Below are positions 51,214-60,345 of a stretch of DNA of 64,000 bases, piece after piece (positions within the stretch are counted from its first letter, which is position 1; every line of letters starts with the position of its first letter). A program made the position numbers and the translations under genes. The notes beneath the pieces are model-generated. The model worked only from the letters and a program-made list of their open reading frames with translations. It was not told the DNA's origin and did no database searches. The stretch lies in the NCBI RefSeq assembly GCF_050589605.1, contig NZ_JBNGOO010000001.1. One strand, given 5' to 3'. Source of the DNA: Granulosicoccus sp947495035 (GTDB taxonomy: Bacteria > Pseudomonadota > Gammaproteobacteria > Granulosicoccales > Granulosicoccaceae).

Positions 51214-51983
51214 TCGATTTCCTGCAACGCTTCGGGCGCACCTGGATCAACATGGTGGAGCGCCTCGGGCGCGCCACGCTGTTCCTGCTCAACATGCTGG
51301 GAGCACTGGGCTCTCTGTTCACGCGACCCTCTCTGCTGGTCAGGCAGCTTCATGCCTCCGGTGTCATGACGCTGTCCATCGTGCTGGTCTCGGGACTGTT
51401 CGTCGGCATGGTGCTGGCACTGCAGGCCTACAACACACTGATCGACTTCGGTCAGGAAAATCGTGTCGGCACCCTGGTGGCGCTGACGCTGGTTCGAGAG
51501 CTGGGTCCCGTGGTCACGGGCTTGCTGTTTGCCGGTCGGGCAGGATCGGCGATGACCGCCGAAATCGGTCTGATGAAAGCCACCGAACAGCTGTCCGGTC
51601 TCGAAATGATGGCGGTGGACCCCTACAAGCGGGTGTTTGCGCCACGATTTCTGGCGGGTTTTCTGGCCTTGCCCATGCTGGCGGCCATGTTCAGCGCTGT
51701 CGGAGTCATCGGTGGTCACCTGATTGGCGTCGAGGTGCTCGGTGTGGATGCGAGCGCCTACTGGTCCCAGATGCAGAATGCCACCAGTTTCTACAGCGAC
51801 GTCGGCAACGGACTGGTCAAGGGGCTGGTGTTCGGATTTGTCGTTTCCTGGATTGCCATCTTCGAAGGGGCGGATTGCATCCCCACGTCCGAAGGTGTGA
51901 GCAGTGCCACCACCCGCACGGTGGTGTATTCGTCCCTGGCCATACTGGGTCTGGACTTCCTGCTCACAGCGGTCATGTTCTAG
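51210..51983 (+). CDS. mlaE: Phospholipid transport permease MlaE
   Basis: A 257-residue MlaE/YrbE permease with an N-terminal interfacial helix and about five membrane segments. The conserved LVRELGPVVTGLLFAGRAGSAMTAEIGLMKATEQLSGLEMM contacts the ATPase; VDPYKRVFAPRFLAGFLALPML and GAEG-like EGADCIPTSEGVSSATT follow. It forms the dimeric membrane core of MlaFEDB. It lies between overlapping mlaF and mlaD (21 bp gap). Confidence 0.95.
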   Translation: MIDFLQRFGRTWINMVERLGRATLFLLNMLGALGSLFTRPSLLVRQLHASGVMTLSIVLVSGLFVGMVLALQAYNTLIDFGQENRVGTLVALTLVRELGPVVTGLLFAGRAGSAMTAEIGLMKATEQLSGLEMMAVDPYKRVFAPRFLAGFLALPMLAAMFSAVGVIGGHLIGVEVLGVDASAYWSQMQNATSFYSDVGNGLVKGLVFGFVVSWIAIFEGADCIPTSEGVSSATTRTVVYSSLAILGLDFLLTAVMF

Positions 51984-52004
51984 TCAAATATCAAGAGATC
52001 TCCA

Positions 52005-52469
52005 ATGAATTCACGTGCAATCGAAGTGCTGGTAGGAGTGTTCATGCTCCTGTTTTTCGGTGCCATGTTCATACTGGCCATGAAGGTGAGTAACCTGACC
52101 AGCCTGACCAGCAGTGAGGGTTACACCCTGGTGGCGAAGTTCGAGAACGTGGGCGGGCTCAAGCCCCGGGCCTCCGTGGCCGCCAGTGGCGTAAAGGTGG
52201 GCGAGGTGGAAGCGATCAGCTACGACCCTGAAACCTTTGAGGCCAGTGTGACTCTGAGCATCGACGAGACCTTCAGCGATACCTTTCCGACTGATACCAC
52301 AGCCAGCATCTACACCGCAGGTCTGCTGGGTGAGCAGTACATCGGATTGGATCCGGGAGCCGAGATAGACATGTTGCAGGATTCCGACGAGATTACACTC
52401 ACGCAATCCGCAATCGTGCTGGAAAGGCTCATTGGTCAGGTACTGTTCAGTCGTTCAGGAGGAAGCTAG
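52005..52469 (+). CDS. mlaD: MCE-domain protein MlaD
   Basis: A 154-residue MlaD: one N-terminal membrane helix (IEVLVGVFMLLFFGAMFILAMKV), then an MCE domain with YTLVAKFENVGGLKPRASVAASGVKVGEVEAI and TAGLLGEQYIGLDPGAE. Six copies form a periplasmic ring with a hydrophobic pore for phospholipid. It is somewhat shorter than the E. coli protein (183), lacking part of the C-terminal helix extension. Confidence 0.94.
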   Translation: MNSRAIEVLVGVFMLLFFGAMFILAMKVSNLTSLTSSEGYTLVAKFENVGGLKPRASVAASGVKVGEVEAISYDPETFEASVTLSIDETFSDTFPTDTTASIYTAGLLGEQYIGLDPGAEIDMLQDSDEITLTQSAIVLERLIGQVLFSRSGGS

Positions 52470-52560
52470 GCCCCGTGGTCCTGTTACCCGGGTGTCATCA
52501 TTCTTCCAGGTACTCGACCGGCCGGCATTCGCACTACACAGACAAGGGAAGACGCAAGGC

Positions 52561-53172
52561 ATGATCAAAAGAATCAGGATTTTTCTGGCAGCAATTGCAC
52601 TGACAGTTGCCGGTGGCATCACCCAGGCTCAGGCTGCCGATCACCCGGCCCAGAAAATGGTTGTCAATGCCATTACTGCGATGCTGGATGTGCTCAAGAA
52701 CGACGGCGACAGGATGAAGGCCGATCCCGACTACCTGCAAGCCAAGGTGGACGAGCTGATCGTGCCTCATCTGGATTTCGATACCATGACGAAGCTGGCT
52801 GTCGGCAAGTTCTGGCGGCGGGCGGATGCCGCACAGCAGACCGAACTGGTCAAGGAATTCAAGACACTGTTGCTCAACACCTATACCGGTGCGCTGACCG
52901 AATACAGTGGAGAAACCATCACTTTCGAGCCCTTCCGCCCGGAAGAGAGGGAAGATCGGGCCGTGGTACGCTCTACCTTCAGCCAGTCTGGCGGTAGCGA
53001 TGTGCCGGTGATCTACAAGTTGCGGGAAAAGAACGGCTGGACCATCTACGATATCGAAGTCAATGCCATCAGCCTGGTGACCAGCTACCGGACGGCCTTT
53101 ACCAACGAGATCGACAAGGGCGGCATCGATGGACTGCTGGCCACGCTCAAGGAGCGAAATGCCAGCTCATGA
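52561..53172 (+). CDS. mlaC: Periplasmic phospholipid-binding protein MlaC
   Basis: 203 residues from the ATG at 52561, which directly begins a signal peptide (KRIRIFLAAIALTVAGGITQAQA). The mature Tol-like MlaC domain has IVPHLDFDTMTKLAVGKFWRRADAAQQTELVKEFKTLLLNTYTGAL and WTIYDIEVNAISLVTSYRTAF. It shuttles phospholipid between MlaA in the outer membrane and MlaD. The start overlaps nothing upstream; the end overlaps mlaB by 4 nt (ATGA). Confidence 0.95.
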   Translation: MIKRIRIFLAAIALTVAGGITQAQAADHPAQKMVVNAITAMLDVLKNDGDRMKADPDYLQAKVDELIVPHLDFDTMTKLAVGKFWRRADAAQQTELVKEFKTLLLNTYTGALTEYSGETITFEPFRPEEREDRAVVRSTFSQSGGSDVPVIYKLREKNGWTIYDIEVNAISLVTSYRTAFTNEIDKGGIDGLLATLKERNASS

Positions 53173-53459
53173 GTGACTCGTTTGCAATCGAGCAGACCGG
53201 CGAACGCTGTCTGATCACCGGTGTGCTCGATTTCACCACCGCCTCACAGGCGCTGGACAATCTGGGAGAGCTCGTTGCATCCAATGCGCAGCTGCAACTG
53301 GATTTTTCGCAGGTGGGCCGGTGCAACAGCGCTGCCCTGGCGCTGCTGATAGAACTCAGGGCGATTGCCCGCCAGCAGGGTCATCAGGTGAGTTTCACCG
53401 ATGTGCCCGACGGCATTCGTCAACTGGCAAAGGTGTGTCAGGTAGACGATTTTATCTGA
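53169..53459 (+). CDS. mlaB: STAS-domain protein MlaB
   Basis: A 96-residue STAS-fold protein that binds MlaF and is needed for assembly and activity of the transporter. Typical features are ALDNLGELVASNAQLQLDFSQVGRCNSAALALLIELRAIARQQG, with the Ser-Ala pair of the STAS loop, and DGIRQLAKVCQVDDFI. It is the last gene of mlaFEDCB, overlapping mlaC by 4 nt. Confidence 0.92.
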   Translation: MSDSFAIEQTGERCLITGVLDFTTASQALDNLGELVASNAQLQLDFSQVGRCNSAALALLIELRAIARQQGHQVSFTDVPDGIRQLAKVCQVDDFI

Positions 53460-53502
53460 GATCGCTGTAAGCGATCCCGCTCGGCCTGCCCATCGGGGCA
53501 GG
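53460..53502 (+). terminator. Tandem hairpins ending mla operon
   Basis: Immediately after the mlaB stop, GATCGCT-GTA-AGCGATC (53460-53476) is followed by CCTGCCC-ATCG-GGGCAGG (53485-53502). Neither has a clear T-run, so termination is likely but may be inefficient or need rho. Confidence 0.5.
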
Positions 53503-53603
53503 TCACACTGACATCAAGTCAGTTCGACTTCCTGCCGATATGCGGTTGCGGCCACTCGTTTCATCGATTGTCCGTCTGTCACCGGCAAGCGCAGGAAATT
53601 CGC

Positions 53604-54215
53604 ATGATCCCTACCCGTGTTAGACGTACCGCCCTTGCGGTCTTTCTGGGCGTGGTCAGTAGCCTGTCACCACTTCAGGCACGGTTCGACCCGGAAATCG
53701 ATGCTGCTGCCCGCCGTTACGTCGACGATCATGTCCGCCACTGGCTGACTGAGCGGATCATCATCGAGTCTGTTCTCGCTCAGAATCTGCGGCACGCCGA
53801 TCTGGACCAGCAACGCGTGGATGCGCTGGACAAGTTGTGGAGCAAGCAGTCAGCGCGAGGCGGTCCGCTGATAGATGAAGTCCTTGGCAACTCCCTGTCG
53901 ATGCATCTGCGGCGGATAGAGCGGCGGACCAATGGGCTGGTGACCGAGATACTCGTGATGGACAAGCTGGGACTGAATGTCGGGCTGAGTAACCTGACAT
54001 CGGACTACTGGCAGGGCGATGAGGACAAGTGGCGCAAGACCTTTCTGGTCGGACCCGAGGCGATCTTCATTGATGAGGTGGATCTGGATGAATCGTCACA
54101 GCGCTACCAGACCCAGGTCAGCCTGCCTGTGGTCGATCCGGCCACAGGAAACGTGATCGGTGCCGTTACCGTAGGTATCGATGCCGAAGGTCTGTTGTTG
54201 TTGCAGGGCAGCTAG
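53604..54215 (+). CDS. Predicted exported PDC/Cache-like sensor protein
   Basis: 203 residues from the ATG at 53604, with AGGA upstream. An N-terminal signal (RRTALAVFLGVVSSLSPLQA) is followed by a helix-rich stretch and a segment like the end of a Cache/PDC domain: NLTSDYWQGDEDKWRKTFLVGPEAIFIDEVDLDESSQRYQTQVSLPVVDPATGNVIGAVTVGID. There is no second membrane helix or signalling domain. It directly precedes a chemoreceptor gene (48 bp gap), so it may be a periplasmic ligand-binding partner. The family assignment is moderate. Confidence 0.7.
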   Translation: MIPTRVRRTALAVFLGVVSSLSPLQARFDPEIDAAARRYVDDHVRHWLTERIIIESVLAQNLRHADLDQQRVDALDKLWSKQSARGGPLIDEVLGNSLSMHLRRIERRTNGLVTEILVMDKLGLNVGLSNLTSDYWQGDEDKWRKTFLVGPEAIFIDEVDLDESSQRYQTQVSLPVVDPATGNVIGAVTVGIDAEGLLLLQGS

Positions 54216-54263
54216 CGATGCAAGTCCCTGACGACCATGGGGCACTATCCGATCGGGGCAGTA

Positions 54264-56258
54264 ATGAGTAATGCAGACACCATGAATATGGACATGACAG
54301 AGCCTGCCGATGCCGAGGCGCCTGAACAGATCTCCCTGCGCAGGGCTCGCAGCTCGGTCAGTCGCTTTCTGCTGATCACCACGGCTGTGTGCAGCATTCT
54401 GGGCTTTGCACTGGTTCTGGGGTTTTCCGCACGCAGCAATCACGCTCACAGTCTGCAGAGCGCGATGGCCAGTCATGACACCATCAGCCGCTTGCTGAGC
54501 GGGCAGATTGCAGGGGCACTGCGCTGGGACAAGGTTGCGGTCCTGGAGAATCTGCTGGCATCGTTGTCCACAGCCTCTGACAGGGAGGTCCTGATGCGTG
54601 TCCGCGTGCTGGATTCCCTGGGCGGCACCTGGTACGACTCCCTGTCCGGTGACGGGCAGGTTTCCGACCTTGCCAATGAACGAAGCGTAGCGGCGACGGG
54701 CAGCCCCGGGGCGGTTCCGCTGTCTGCAGAGTTCGAGAGGCATGCCCTGGCCTCGAACACGATGGAGAACGAGCTGGACAACAGCTTCTACCAGGTGGCA
54801 GTGCCGGTCACGATGGGCAGGAACCATGATCGCGTTGGCACCCTGATGCTGGTCTGGGATTTCAGGGGGATTGCCGCCGATATTCAAGCCGTGCTGATCA
54901 AGCAGTCGCTGCTCGCAGCGTTCACCCTGATGGTGTTGCTGCTGGTACTGTGGCGTGTCAATGCCGCCAGTGTGGTGAAGCCCTTGCGCATCATCACCGG
55001 GCAGATGCTCAGGCTTGCCGCGGGGGATACCTCGGTCAACATCGCCGGTCTGGCCCGACGGGACGAAATCGGCTCGATCGCCTCGGCCGTGAACATCTTC
55101 AGGAGAGACGCGCTGGCTGCCGCACAATTGCAGGAAGGGCAGCGCCTTGCAGAAAGGGAAGCTGCGGTGCAGAAAGAGCGGCTTCGCCAGGCCGAGCTCG
55201 AGGCACAGGCCGAGAAGCTCAGGCAGCTGGAAGCGGACAACCAGCGTGCCGAGGAAGAAGGCCGGCAGGCAAGCCAGTTGCGAGGTCGCATCGAGCATCT
55301 GCTGGCAGCGGTCGATCGCGCGGCACAGGGCGACTTCACCGGGGAGATCGACATCGGTCCCGTCGATGATGATCTGGCGCGTATCGCCAGGGCGATCAAG
55401 CACCTGTTCGATGACCTGAACTCCAGCTTTCTCGATATCAATCGCAATGTCCATGAGCTCAGTTGCGCCTCCGGCATGCTGACGTCCCTGAGTGAGTCGA
55501 TCATGGCGAATGCCGGTGAGAACGCCATGCAGGTCAGCAGTGCCAGTGAAGTCACGCTGCAAGTCAGCTCTTCGATGGAGTCGGTCGCGTCGGCGACCGA
55601 GCAGGTCAGTGCGTCCATTCGGCAGATCGCGGCGCACGCCAGCGATGCGGCCACCGTGGCGTCCCGGGCGGTGCAGCTGGCAGAAAACACCGACGGCAGC
55701 ATGCGCCAGCTGGCTGATTCATCAGCCGGAATCGGCAGTGTGATCAAGGTCATCACCTCGATTGCCGAACAGACGAATCTGCTGGCACTCAATGCCACGA
55801 TCGAAGCTGCCCGCGCCGGCGAGGCCGGCAAGGGGTTTGCCGTGGTGGCCACCGAGGTCAAGGAGCTGGCCAAGGAGACGGCCAAGGCCACGGAGGAAAT
55901 CGAGCAGCGCATCGCCTCGATTCAGGCTGATGCCGGTCAGGCTGTCGAAGCGATTGGCGGCATCAGTGTGATAGTCAGGCAGATCAGCGAAACCCAAGGC
56001 GACATTGCGACCTCGGTAGAGGAGCAGACGTCGGCCACGCGCGAGATCAGTCACAAGATCCAGGAGGCCACGTTGGGGAATGTGGAGATCAGCGATGTGA
56101 TCGTCAATGTGTCGGATCAGTCCAGAGCCGATCAGACGTCGGCCATGGAAATCAACTCGGCGGCTCAGCAGTTGCGCGCTCTGGCGGTATCTCTGGAGGA
56201 TACGCTGGCACGCTTTCAGTCGCAGGAAGGGATGGAGTCCCTGCGCCAGCAGGTTTGA
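54264..56258 (+). CDS. Methyl-accepting chemotaxis protein
   Basis: A 664-residue receptor. TM1 spans about 35-55, a periplasmic sensor about 56-209, TM2 about 210-230, then a HAMP domain (LRIITGQMLRLAAGDTSVNIAGLARRDEIGSIASAVNIFRRDAL). A long Gln/Glu/Ala coiled coil and a second HAMP-like region (DRAAQGDFTGEIDIGPVDDDLARIARAI) follow, then the signalling helices with tip IAEQTNLLALNATIEAARAGE from about residue 500. It lacks a C-terminal NWETF pentapeptide. The adjacent exported protein at 53604 may deliver its ligand. Confidence 0.93.
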   Translation: MSNADTMNMDMTEPADAEAPEQISLRRARSSVSRFLLITTAVCSILGFALVLGFSARSNHAHSLQSAMASHDTISRLLSGQIAGALRWDKVAVLENLLASLSTASDREVLMRVRVLDSLGGTWYDSLSGDGQVSDLANERSVAATGSPGAVPLSAEFERHALASNTMENELDNSFYQVAVPVTMGRNHDRVGTLMLVWDFRGIAADIQAVLIKQSLLAAFTLMVLLLVLWRVNAASVVKPLRIITGQMLRLAAGDTSVNIAGLARRDEIGSIASAVNIFRRDALAAAQLQEGQRLAEREAAVQKERLRQAELEAQAEKLRQLEADNQRAEEEGRQASQLRGRIEHLLAAVDRAAQGDFTGEIDIGPVDDDLARIARAIKHLFDDLNSSFLDINRNVHELSCASGMLTSLSESIMANAGENAMQVSSASEVTLQVSSSMESVASATEQVSASIRQIAAHASDAATVASRAVQLAENTDGSMRQLADSSAGIGSVIKVITSIAEQTNLLALNATIEAARAGEAGKGFAVVATEVKELAKETAKATEEIEQRIASIQADAGQAVEAIGGISVIVRQISETQGDIATSVEEQTSATREISHKIQEATLGNVEISDVIVNVSDQSRADQTSAMEINSAAQQLRALAVSLEDTLARFQSQEGMESLRQQV

Positions 56259-56364
56259 GCCCCGAGTGCTGCGCGAACCTTGTCTTGCCACCATCAAAGG
56301 TCATGATTGATCAGTATCGGTACACCCTTTGTCCCGACTCCGGGTCAATCCGGCAACGTGGGCC

Positions 56365-56373
56365 TGATATAAT
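56365..56373 (+). promoter_or_regulatory. Extended -10 promoter of murA
   Basis: TGATATAAT is a perfect extended -10 (TGnTATAAT) about 98 bp upstream of the murA ATG. The region 17 bp upstream is a poor -35. It is the best-scoring promoter by eye in this part of the window. Confidence 0.6.
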
Positions 56374-56470
56374 TTCGGGTCTGTAGTCTGCCGACGGTGT
56401 CTTCCGGGGCAGGCTGTCGAACAGCCCTGTCTTCGTGCAGGCAAGTTTCCTCCCTGCACCGGCAAGATTG

Positions 56471-57733
56471 ATGGACAAATTACTGATAGAAAGCAGCCCG
56501 CCATTATCGGGCGAAGTGCGTATTTCCGGCGCCAAGAATGCGGTGCTGCCGATACTGGCGGCTACTCTGCTGGGCAGCAGTACCTCCAGCCTGAGCAATG
56601 TGCCACATCTGAACGACGTCACCACCACCATGTCGTTGCTGGCACGCATGGGCTGTCAGATCACCATGGGTGACAACATGCGGGTCGATGTCGACCCGAC
56701 TTCCATCAACGACTACACGGCAGCCTACGAGCTGGTGCGCACCATGCGAGCGTCCATTCTGGTGCTCGGACCGCTGGTGGCGCGCTATGGTCAGGCGGAA
56801 GTGTCACTGCCGGGTGGTTGTGCCATCGGGGCTCGACCGGTCAATCTGCATATCGAGGGTCTGCGGGCGCTGGGCGCCGAGATCTCGATCGATGGCGGCT
56901 ACATTCGTGCGCGTGCCGGTCGACTGCAAGGCGCACGGATCGCATTCGACATGGTCACGGTCACCGGTACCGAAAATCTGCTGATGGCGGCAACGCTGGC
57001 GCGTGGCACCACGGTGCTGGAAAACGCAGCCCGCGAACCGGAGGTGGTCGATCTGGCCAACTACCTCATTGCCATGGGGGCGAAGATCAGTGGGGCCGGT
57101 ACCAGCACCATCACCATCGAAGGGGTTGACGAGTTGCAGGGCTGCGAATACAGCGTGGTGCCCGATCGCATCGAAACCGGCACCTTTCTGGTAGGGGCTG
57201 CCGTCACCCGTGGCAAGATTCGCGTACGCAATACCGTGCCCGGCATCCTGACCGCAGTACTGGACAAGCTGAGCGAATGCGGCGCCGACATCACGACCGG
57301 TGAAGACTGGATCGAACTGGACATGCATGGTCAGCGGCCACGCTCCGTGAGCATCACCACCGCGCCCTATCCGGATTTTCCGACTGACATGCAGGCGCAG
57401 TTCTGTGTCCTGAATGCGCTGGCCGAAGGCACGGCAAGGATCACCGAAACCGTGTTCGAGAATCGCTTCATGCACATCAACGAGCTGCAGCGCATGGGCG
57501 CGGACATGACCATCGATGGCAACTCGGTGACCATTCGCGGCGTGGAACGCCTCACCGGTGCACCGGTCATGGCCACCGACCTGCGGGCCTCAGCCAGTCT
57601 CATCCTGGCGGCGCTGATGGCCGATGGAGAGACCACCGTGCGCCGCGTCTATCATATCGATCGCGGATACGAGCGCATCGAAGAGAAATTTCACCAGCTG
57701 GGTGCCGAAATCCGGCGAGTACCAGACAAATGA
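56471..57733 (+). CDS. murA: UDP-GlcNAc 1-carboxyvinyltransferase
   Basis: A 420-residue MurA, the first committed step of peptidoglycan synthesis: PEP + UDP-GlcNAc to enolpyruvyl-UDP-GlcNAc. Lys22-Asn23 lie in ISGAKNAVLPILAA and the catalytic, fosfomycin-targeted Cys117 is in LPGGCAIGARPVNLH. Its presence predicts the usual fosfomycin-sensitive active site. The ATG at 56471 begins MDKLLI, the family start. It overlaps hisG by 4 nt (ATGA at 57730), the murA-hisG order also found in pseudomonads. Confidence 0.97.
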   Translation: MDKLLIESSPPLSGEVRISGAKNAVLPILAATLLGSSTSSLSNVPHLNDVTTTMSLLARMGCQITMGDNMRVDVDPTSINDYTAAYELVRTMRASILVLGPLVARYGQAEVSLPGGCAIGARPVNLHIEGLRALGAEISIDGGYIRARAGRLQGARIAFDMVTVTGTENLLMAATLARGTTVLENAAREPEVVDLANYLIAMGAKISGAGTSTITIEGVDELQGCEYSVVPDRIETGTFLVGAAVTRGKIRVRNTVPGILTAVLDKLSECGADITTGEDWIELDMHGQRPRSVSITTAPYPDFPTDMQAQFCVLNALAEGTARITETVFENRFMHINELQRMGADMTIDGNSVTIRGVERLTGAPVMATDLRASASLILAALMADGETTVRRVYHIDRGYERIEEKFHQLGAEIRRVPDK

Positions 57734-58386
57734 CACTAGATACTGGCAGACGCCTGCGAATTGCCCTGTCAAAGGGGCGCATATTCGATGAAACCCTGCC
57801 GCTGTTCGAGGCGGCCGGCATCCGCCCGTCGGAAGATCCGGAAAAGTCGCGCAAGCTGATATTGCCCAGCAGTGAGCCGGATGTCGAATTCCTGATCGTG
57901 CGTGCCAGCGATGTGCCCACCTATGTCCAGCATGGCGGTGCGGATCTGGGGGTGGTCGGCAAGGATGTGTTGATGGAGCACGGTGCCGAAGGTGTGCTGG
58001 AGCCTCTCGATCTGCGGATTGCCCGCTGCAAGCTCATGGTGGCCGGCTTTCCCGACACCGATCTGGATTCCAGCCGGCGTTTCCGGGTAGCCACCAAGTT
58101 CACCGAATGTGCTCGCCGGCATTTTGCCAGCAAGGGCCGTCAGGTGGAGATCATCAAGCTGTACGGTTCCATGGAGCTGGCGCCGCTGGTTGGTCTGAGC
58201 GAACTGATCGTGGATGTCGTGGACACCGGTTCGACCCTGCGCGCCAATGGCCTGGTGCCACTGGAGCATATCAGCGACATCAGTTCCCGACTGATCGTCA
58301 ACCGGGCGTCCATGAAAATACGCCATGCCCGTATCAGTGAGATAATCGAACGCATATCCAGTGCGGTAGAGCCGGTCACAGGCTAG
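57730..58386 (+). CDS. hisG: ATP phosphoribosyltransferase, short form
   Basis: A 218-residue HisG catalysing the first step of histidine synthesis from ATP and PRPP. LRIALSKGRIFDETLPLFEAAGI, GADLGVVGKDVLMEHG and VEIIKLYGSMELAPLVGLSELIVDVVDTGSTLRANGL are diagnostic, the last being the PRPP loop. The C-terminal regulatory domain of long HisG is missing, so the enzyme should need HisZ as a regulatory partner; hisZ is not within the window. Confidence 0.95.
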   Translation: MTLDTGRRLRIALSKGRIFDETLPLFEAAGIRPSEDPEKSRKLILPSSEPDVEFLIVRASDVPTYVQHGGADLGVVGKDVLMEHGAEGVLEPLDLRIARCKLMVAGFPDTDLDSSRRFRVATKFTECARRHFASKGRQVEIIKLYGSMELAPLVGLSELIVDVVDTGSTLRANGLVPLEHISDISSRLIVNRASMKIRHARISEIIERISSAVEPVTG

Positions 58387-58398
58387 TCCATTCATTGC

Positions 58399-58423
58399 CC
58401 TTGCCACATCTGGGGTGGCAAGG
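58399..58423 (+). repeat. Perfect 9-bp hairpin between hisG and DAHP synthase
   Basis: CCTTGCCAC (58399-58407) and GTGGCAAGG (58415-58423) enclose a seven-base loop, ending 29 bp before the next ATG. No T-run follows. It may end the murA-hisG message or control the downstream leader. Confidence 0.6.
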
Positions 58424-58452
58424 CTGTATCCAATTCAGGTGGTAATCCCCTC

Positions 58453-59508
58453 ATGAGTACAAATACCGACGATCTTCGCATTACCGGCATGCGCCAGCTG
58501 CGCGCACCGCAGGAGTTGTTGCAACTGGTGCCGGTCAGCGATGTGGCTGCCGATACGGTCACCCGCTGCCGCAACGATGTGCACGACATTCTGGAAGGGC
58601 GTGACGATCGCATGGTCGTGGTGGTTGGCCCCTGTTCCATTCACGATCCGGATGCCGCGCTGGAATATGCGGAAAAGCTCTCTGCCGTGAAGAAATCGCT
58701 CAGCGAGGACCTGTGCATCGTCATGCGAGTGTATTTCGAGAAGCCCCGAACCACCGTTGGCTGGAAAGGCCTGATCAATGACCCCACCATGGACAACACC
58801 TTCCAGATCAATGAAGGTCTGGAAATCGCCCGCCGCCTGCTGTCCGATATCAACGACAAGGGCCTGCCGGCCGGCGTCGAATACCTGGATCTGATCAGCC
58901 CGCAGTACATCGCGGACTTCGTCGGCTGGGGTGCGATCGGCGCACGCACCACGGAAAGCCAGGGGCATCGCGAACTGGCGTCCGGTCTGTCCTGTCCTGT
59001 CGGGTTCAAGAACGGCACGGCTGGCAGTGTGCAGATTGCCGTGGATGCCATTGGCGCTGCCCGTGGTGCACACAATTTCCTGTCCGTCACCAAGGAAGGC
59101 AATTCGGCGATCGTGCAGACTTCCGGCAACAACGACTGCCATCTGATTCTGCGTGGTGGCAAGTCGCACACCAACTACGATGCGGCCAGTGTCGATGATG
59201 CCAGTGCGCTGCTGGCCAAGGCCGGTCTGCCGGAGCGCGTCATGATCGACTGCAGTCATGCCAACTCGCGCAAGATGCACCGGCGCCAGCGCTATGTCTG
59301 TCGGGATATCTGCGCTCAGGTCAGCGATGGCGATCAGCGCATCATGGGTGTGATGATCGAAAGCAATCTGGTGGAAGGCAGTCAGAACCCCAGCAGCAAA
59401 CCGCTGGTCCGTGGCCAGAGCGTGACCGATGCCTGCCTGTCCTGGGATGACACCCAGCCGTTGCTGGAGCAACTGGCCGAAGCGGTGCGAGCTCGCCGCC
59501 AGGGCTGA
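58453..59508 (+). CDS. aroG: 3-deoxy-7-phosphoheptulonate synthase, class I
   Basis: A 351-residue AroFGH-type DAHP synthase that joins PEP and erythrose-4-phosphate at the entry to the shikimate pathway. VVVGPCSIHDPDAALEYAEKL, MRVYFEKPRTTVGWKGLINDP, GARTTESQGHRELASGLSCPVGFKNGT and ERVMIDCSHANSRK carry the metal- and substrate-binding residues. Which aromatic amino acid inhibits it cannot be told here, so the symbol is by family. It is preceded by a hairpin and followed by a terminator. Confidence 0.92.
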   Translation: MSTNTDDLRITGMRQLRAPQELLQLVPVSDVAADTVTRCRNDVHDILEGRDDRMVVVVGPCSIHDPDAALEYAEKLSAVKKSLSEDLCIVMRVYFEKPRTTVGWKGLINDPTMDNTFQINEGLEIARRLLSDINDKGLPAGVEYLDLISPQYIADFVGWGAIGARTTESQGHRELASGLSCPVGFKNGTAGSVQIAVDAIGAARGAHNFLSVTKEGNSAIVQTSGNNDCHLILRGGKSHTNYDAASVDDASALLAKAGLPERVMIDCSHANSRKMHRRQRYVCRDICAQVSDGDQRIMGVMIESNLVEGSQNPSSKPLVRGQSVTDACLSWDDTQPLLEQLAEAVRARRQG

Positions 59509-59516
59509 TCAGGATC

Positions 59517-59552
59517 AGCCGGTCAGTGCCGTGAGCGCTGACCGGTTCTGTT
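59517..59552 (+). terminator. Probable rho-independent terminator after DAHP synthase
   Basis: CCGGTCAGTGC (59519-59529), loop CGTGA, GCGCTGACCGG (59535-59545), an 11-bp stem with one G-T pair, followed by TTCTGTT. The T-run is interrupted, so strength is moderate. Confidence 0.65.
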
Positions 59553-59682
59553 AAGCCCTCCACAGTCCCGGCGGGCGGGATGCTCGAAAGAGCCGCAGCC
59601 CGGTCCTGCACTGTCAAGAAAGATTCTGGCAAGCCGATTTGCCCTGTATCACTCGACACACCGAGCATTACAGGGGTTAGTC

Positions 59683-60333
59683 ATGGCGCGTTCTTCTGAC
59701 GCACGGTTTCCGATGTCGCTGATTCGCGACAAGAACTTCCAGATGCGTCAGATTCGCAGAGTGTTGCTGTTGACGGTGTTCTTCATCGTCCAGTCGACGC
59801 TGCTGCTGGGGATCTTCTACCATACCTTTCTCGGCAATCTGGTGGCCGGAAATGCGCCCTTGCTGTTCGCTTCCGAGGACATGGGCCTGTTGTCGGAGTC
59901 GGTTCCCGATCTGGGTAGCGTGCTGGGCAAATGGGTTCTGATCATGTTGCTGATCAATGGCCTGGTCACCGGCGCCATTGCGGTCTACATCATGCGCAGG
60001 CTTGGCAATCCGATACTGGCCATTCGCCGCGCGCTGAACGAGATTGGTGATGGCAACCTGAATGTCCGCCTGCGCAGCAACGATTCCCGCGAATTCAGTG
60101 AACTGAGCGAAGCGCTCAATCGGGCGCTGGAGCAGGTGCAGGGCAAGATCAGCGAGGCGCGCGCACTGACCCGGGTGCTGGATACACTGGAGAATCAGCC
60201 GGTTCCCGAGGATGTGCAGTTGCGCAAGGCGATGCGTGAGTGTCGGGATGTTCTGAGCTATTTCGATGAGGCGAATGCCGCCGGCAACGACGACTCCATG
60301 GGGCGTGAGCAAGCCGGACAGCAGCCGCGCTAG
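59683..60333 (+). CDS. Two-TM membrane protein with HAMP domain only
   Basis: 216 residues. TM segments lie near 24-46 (VLLLTVFFIVQSTLLLGIFY) and 86-107 (VLIMLLINGLVTGAIAVYIM), with a short periplasmic loop between them. A HAMP domain follows (MRRLGNPILAIRRALNEIGDGNLNVRLRSNDSREFSELSEALNRAL) and then about 60 polar residues. No kinase, cyclase or methyl-accepting output domain is present. It precedes the metalloprotease gene by 12 bp and probably shares its message; whether it regulates it is unknown. Confidence 0.82.
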   Translation: MARSSDARFPMSLIRDKNFQMRQIRRVLLLTVFFIVQSTLLLGIFYHTFLGNLVAGNAPLLFASEDMGLLSESVPDLGSVLGKWVLIMLLINGLVTGAIAVYIMRRLGNPILAIRRALNEIGDGNLNVRLRSNDSREFSELSEALNRALEQVQGKISEARALTRVLDTLENQPVPEDVQLRKAMRECRDVLSYFDEANAAGNDDSMGREQAGQQPR

Positions 60334-60345
60334 AGAGTCTGCAGC

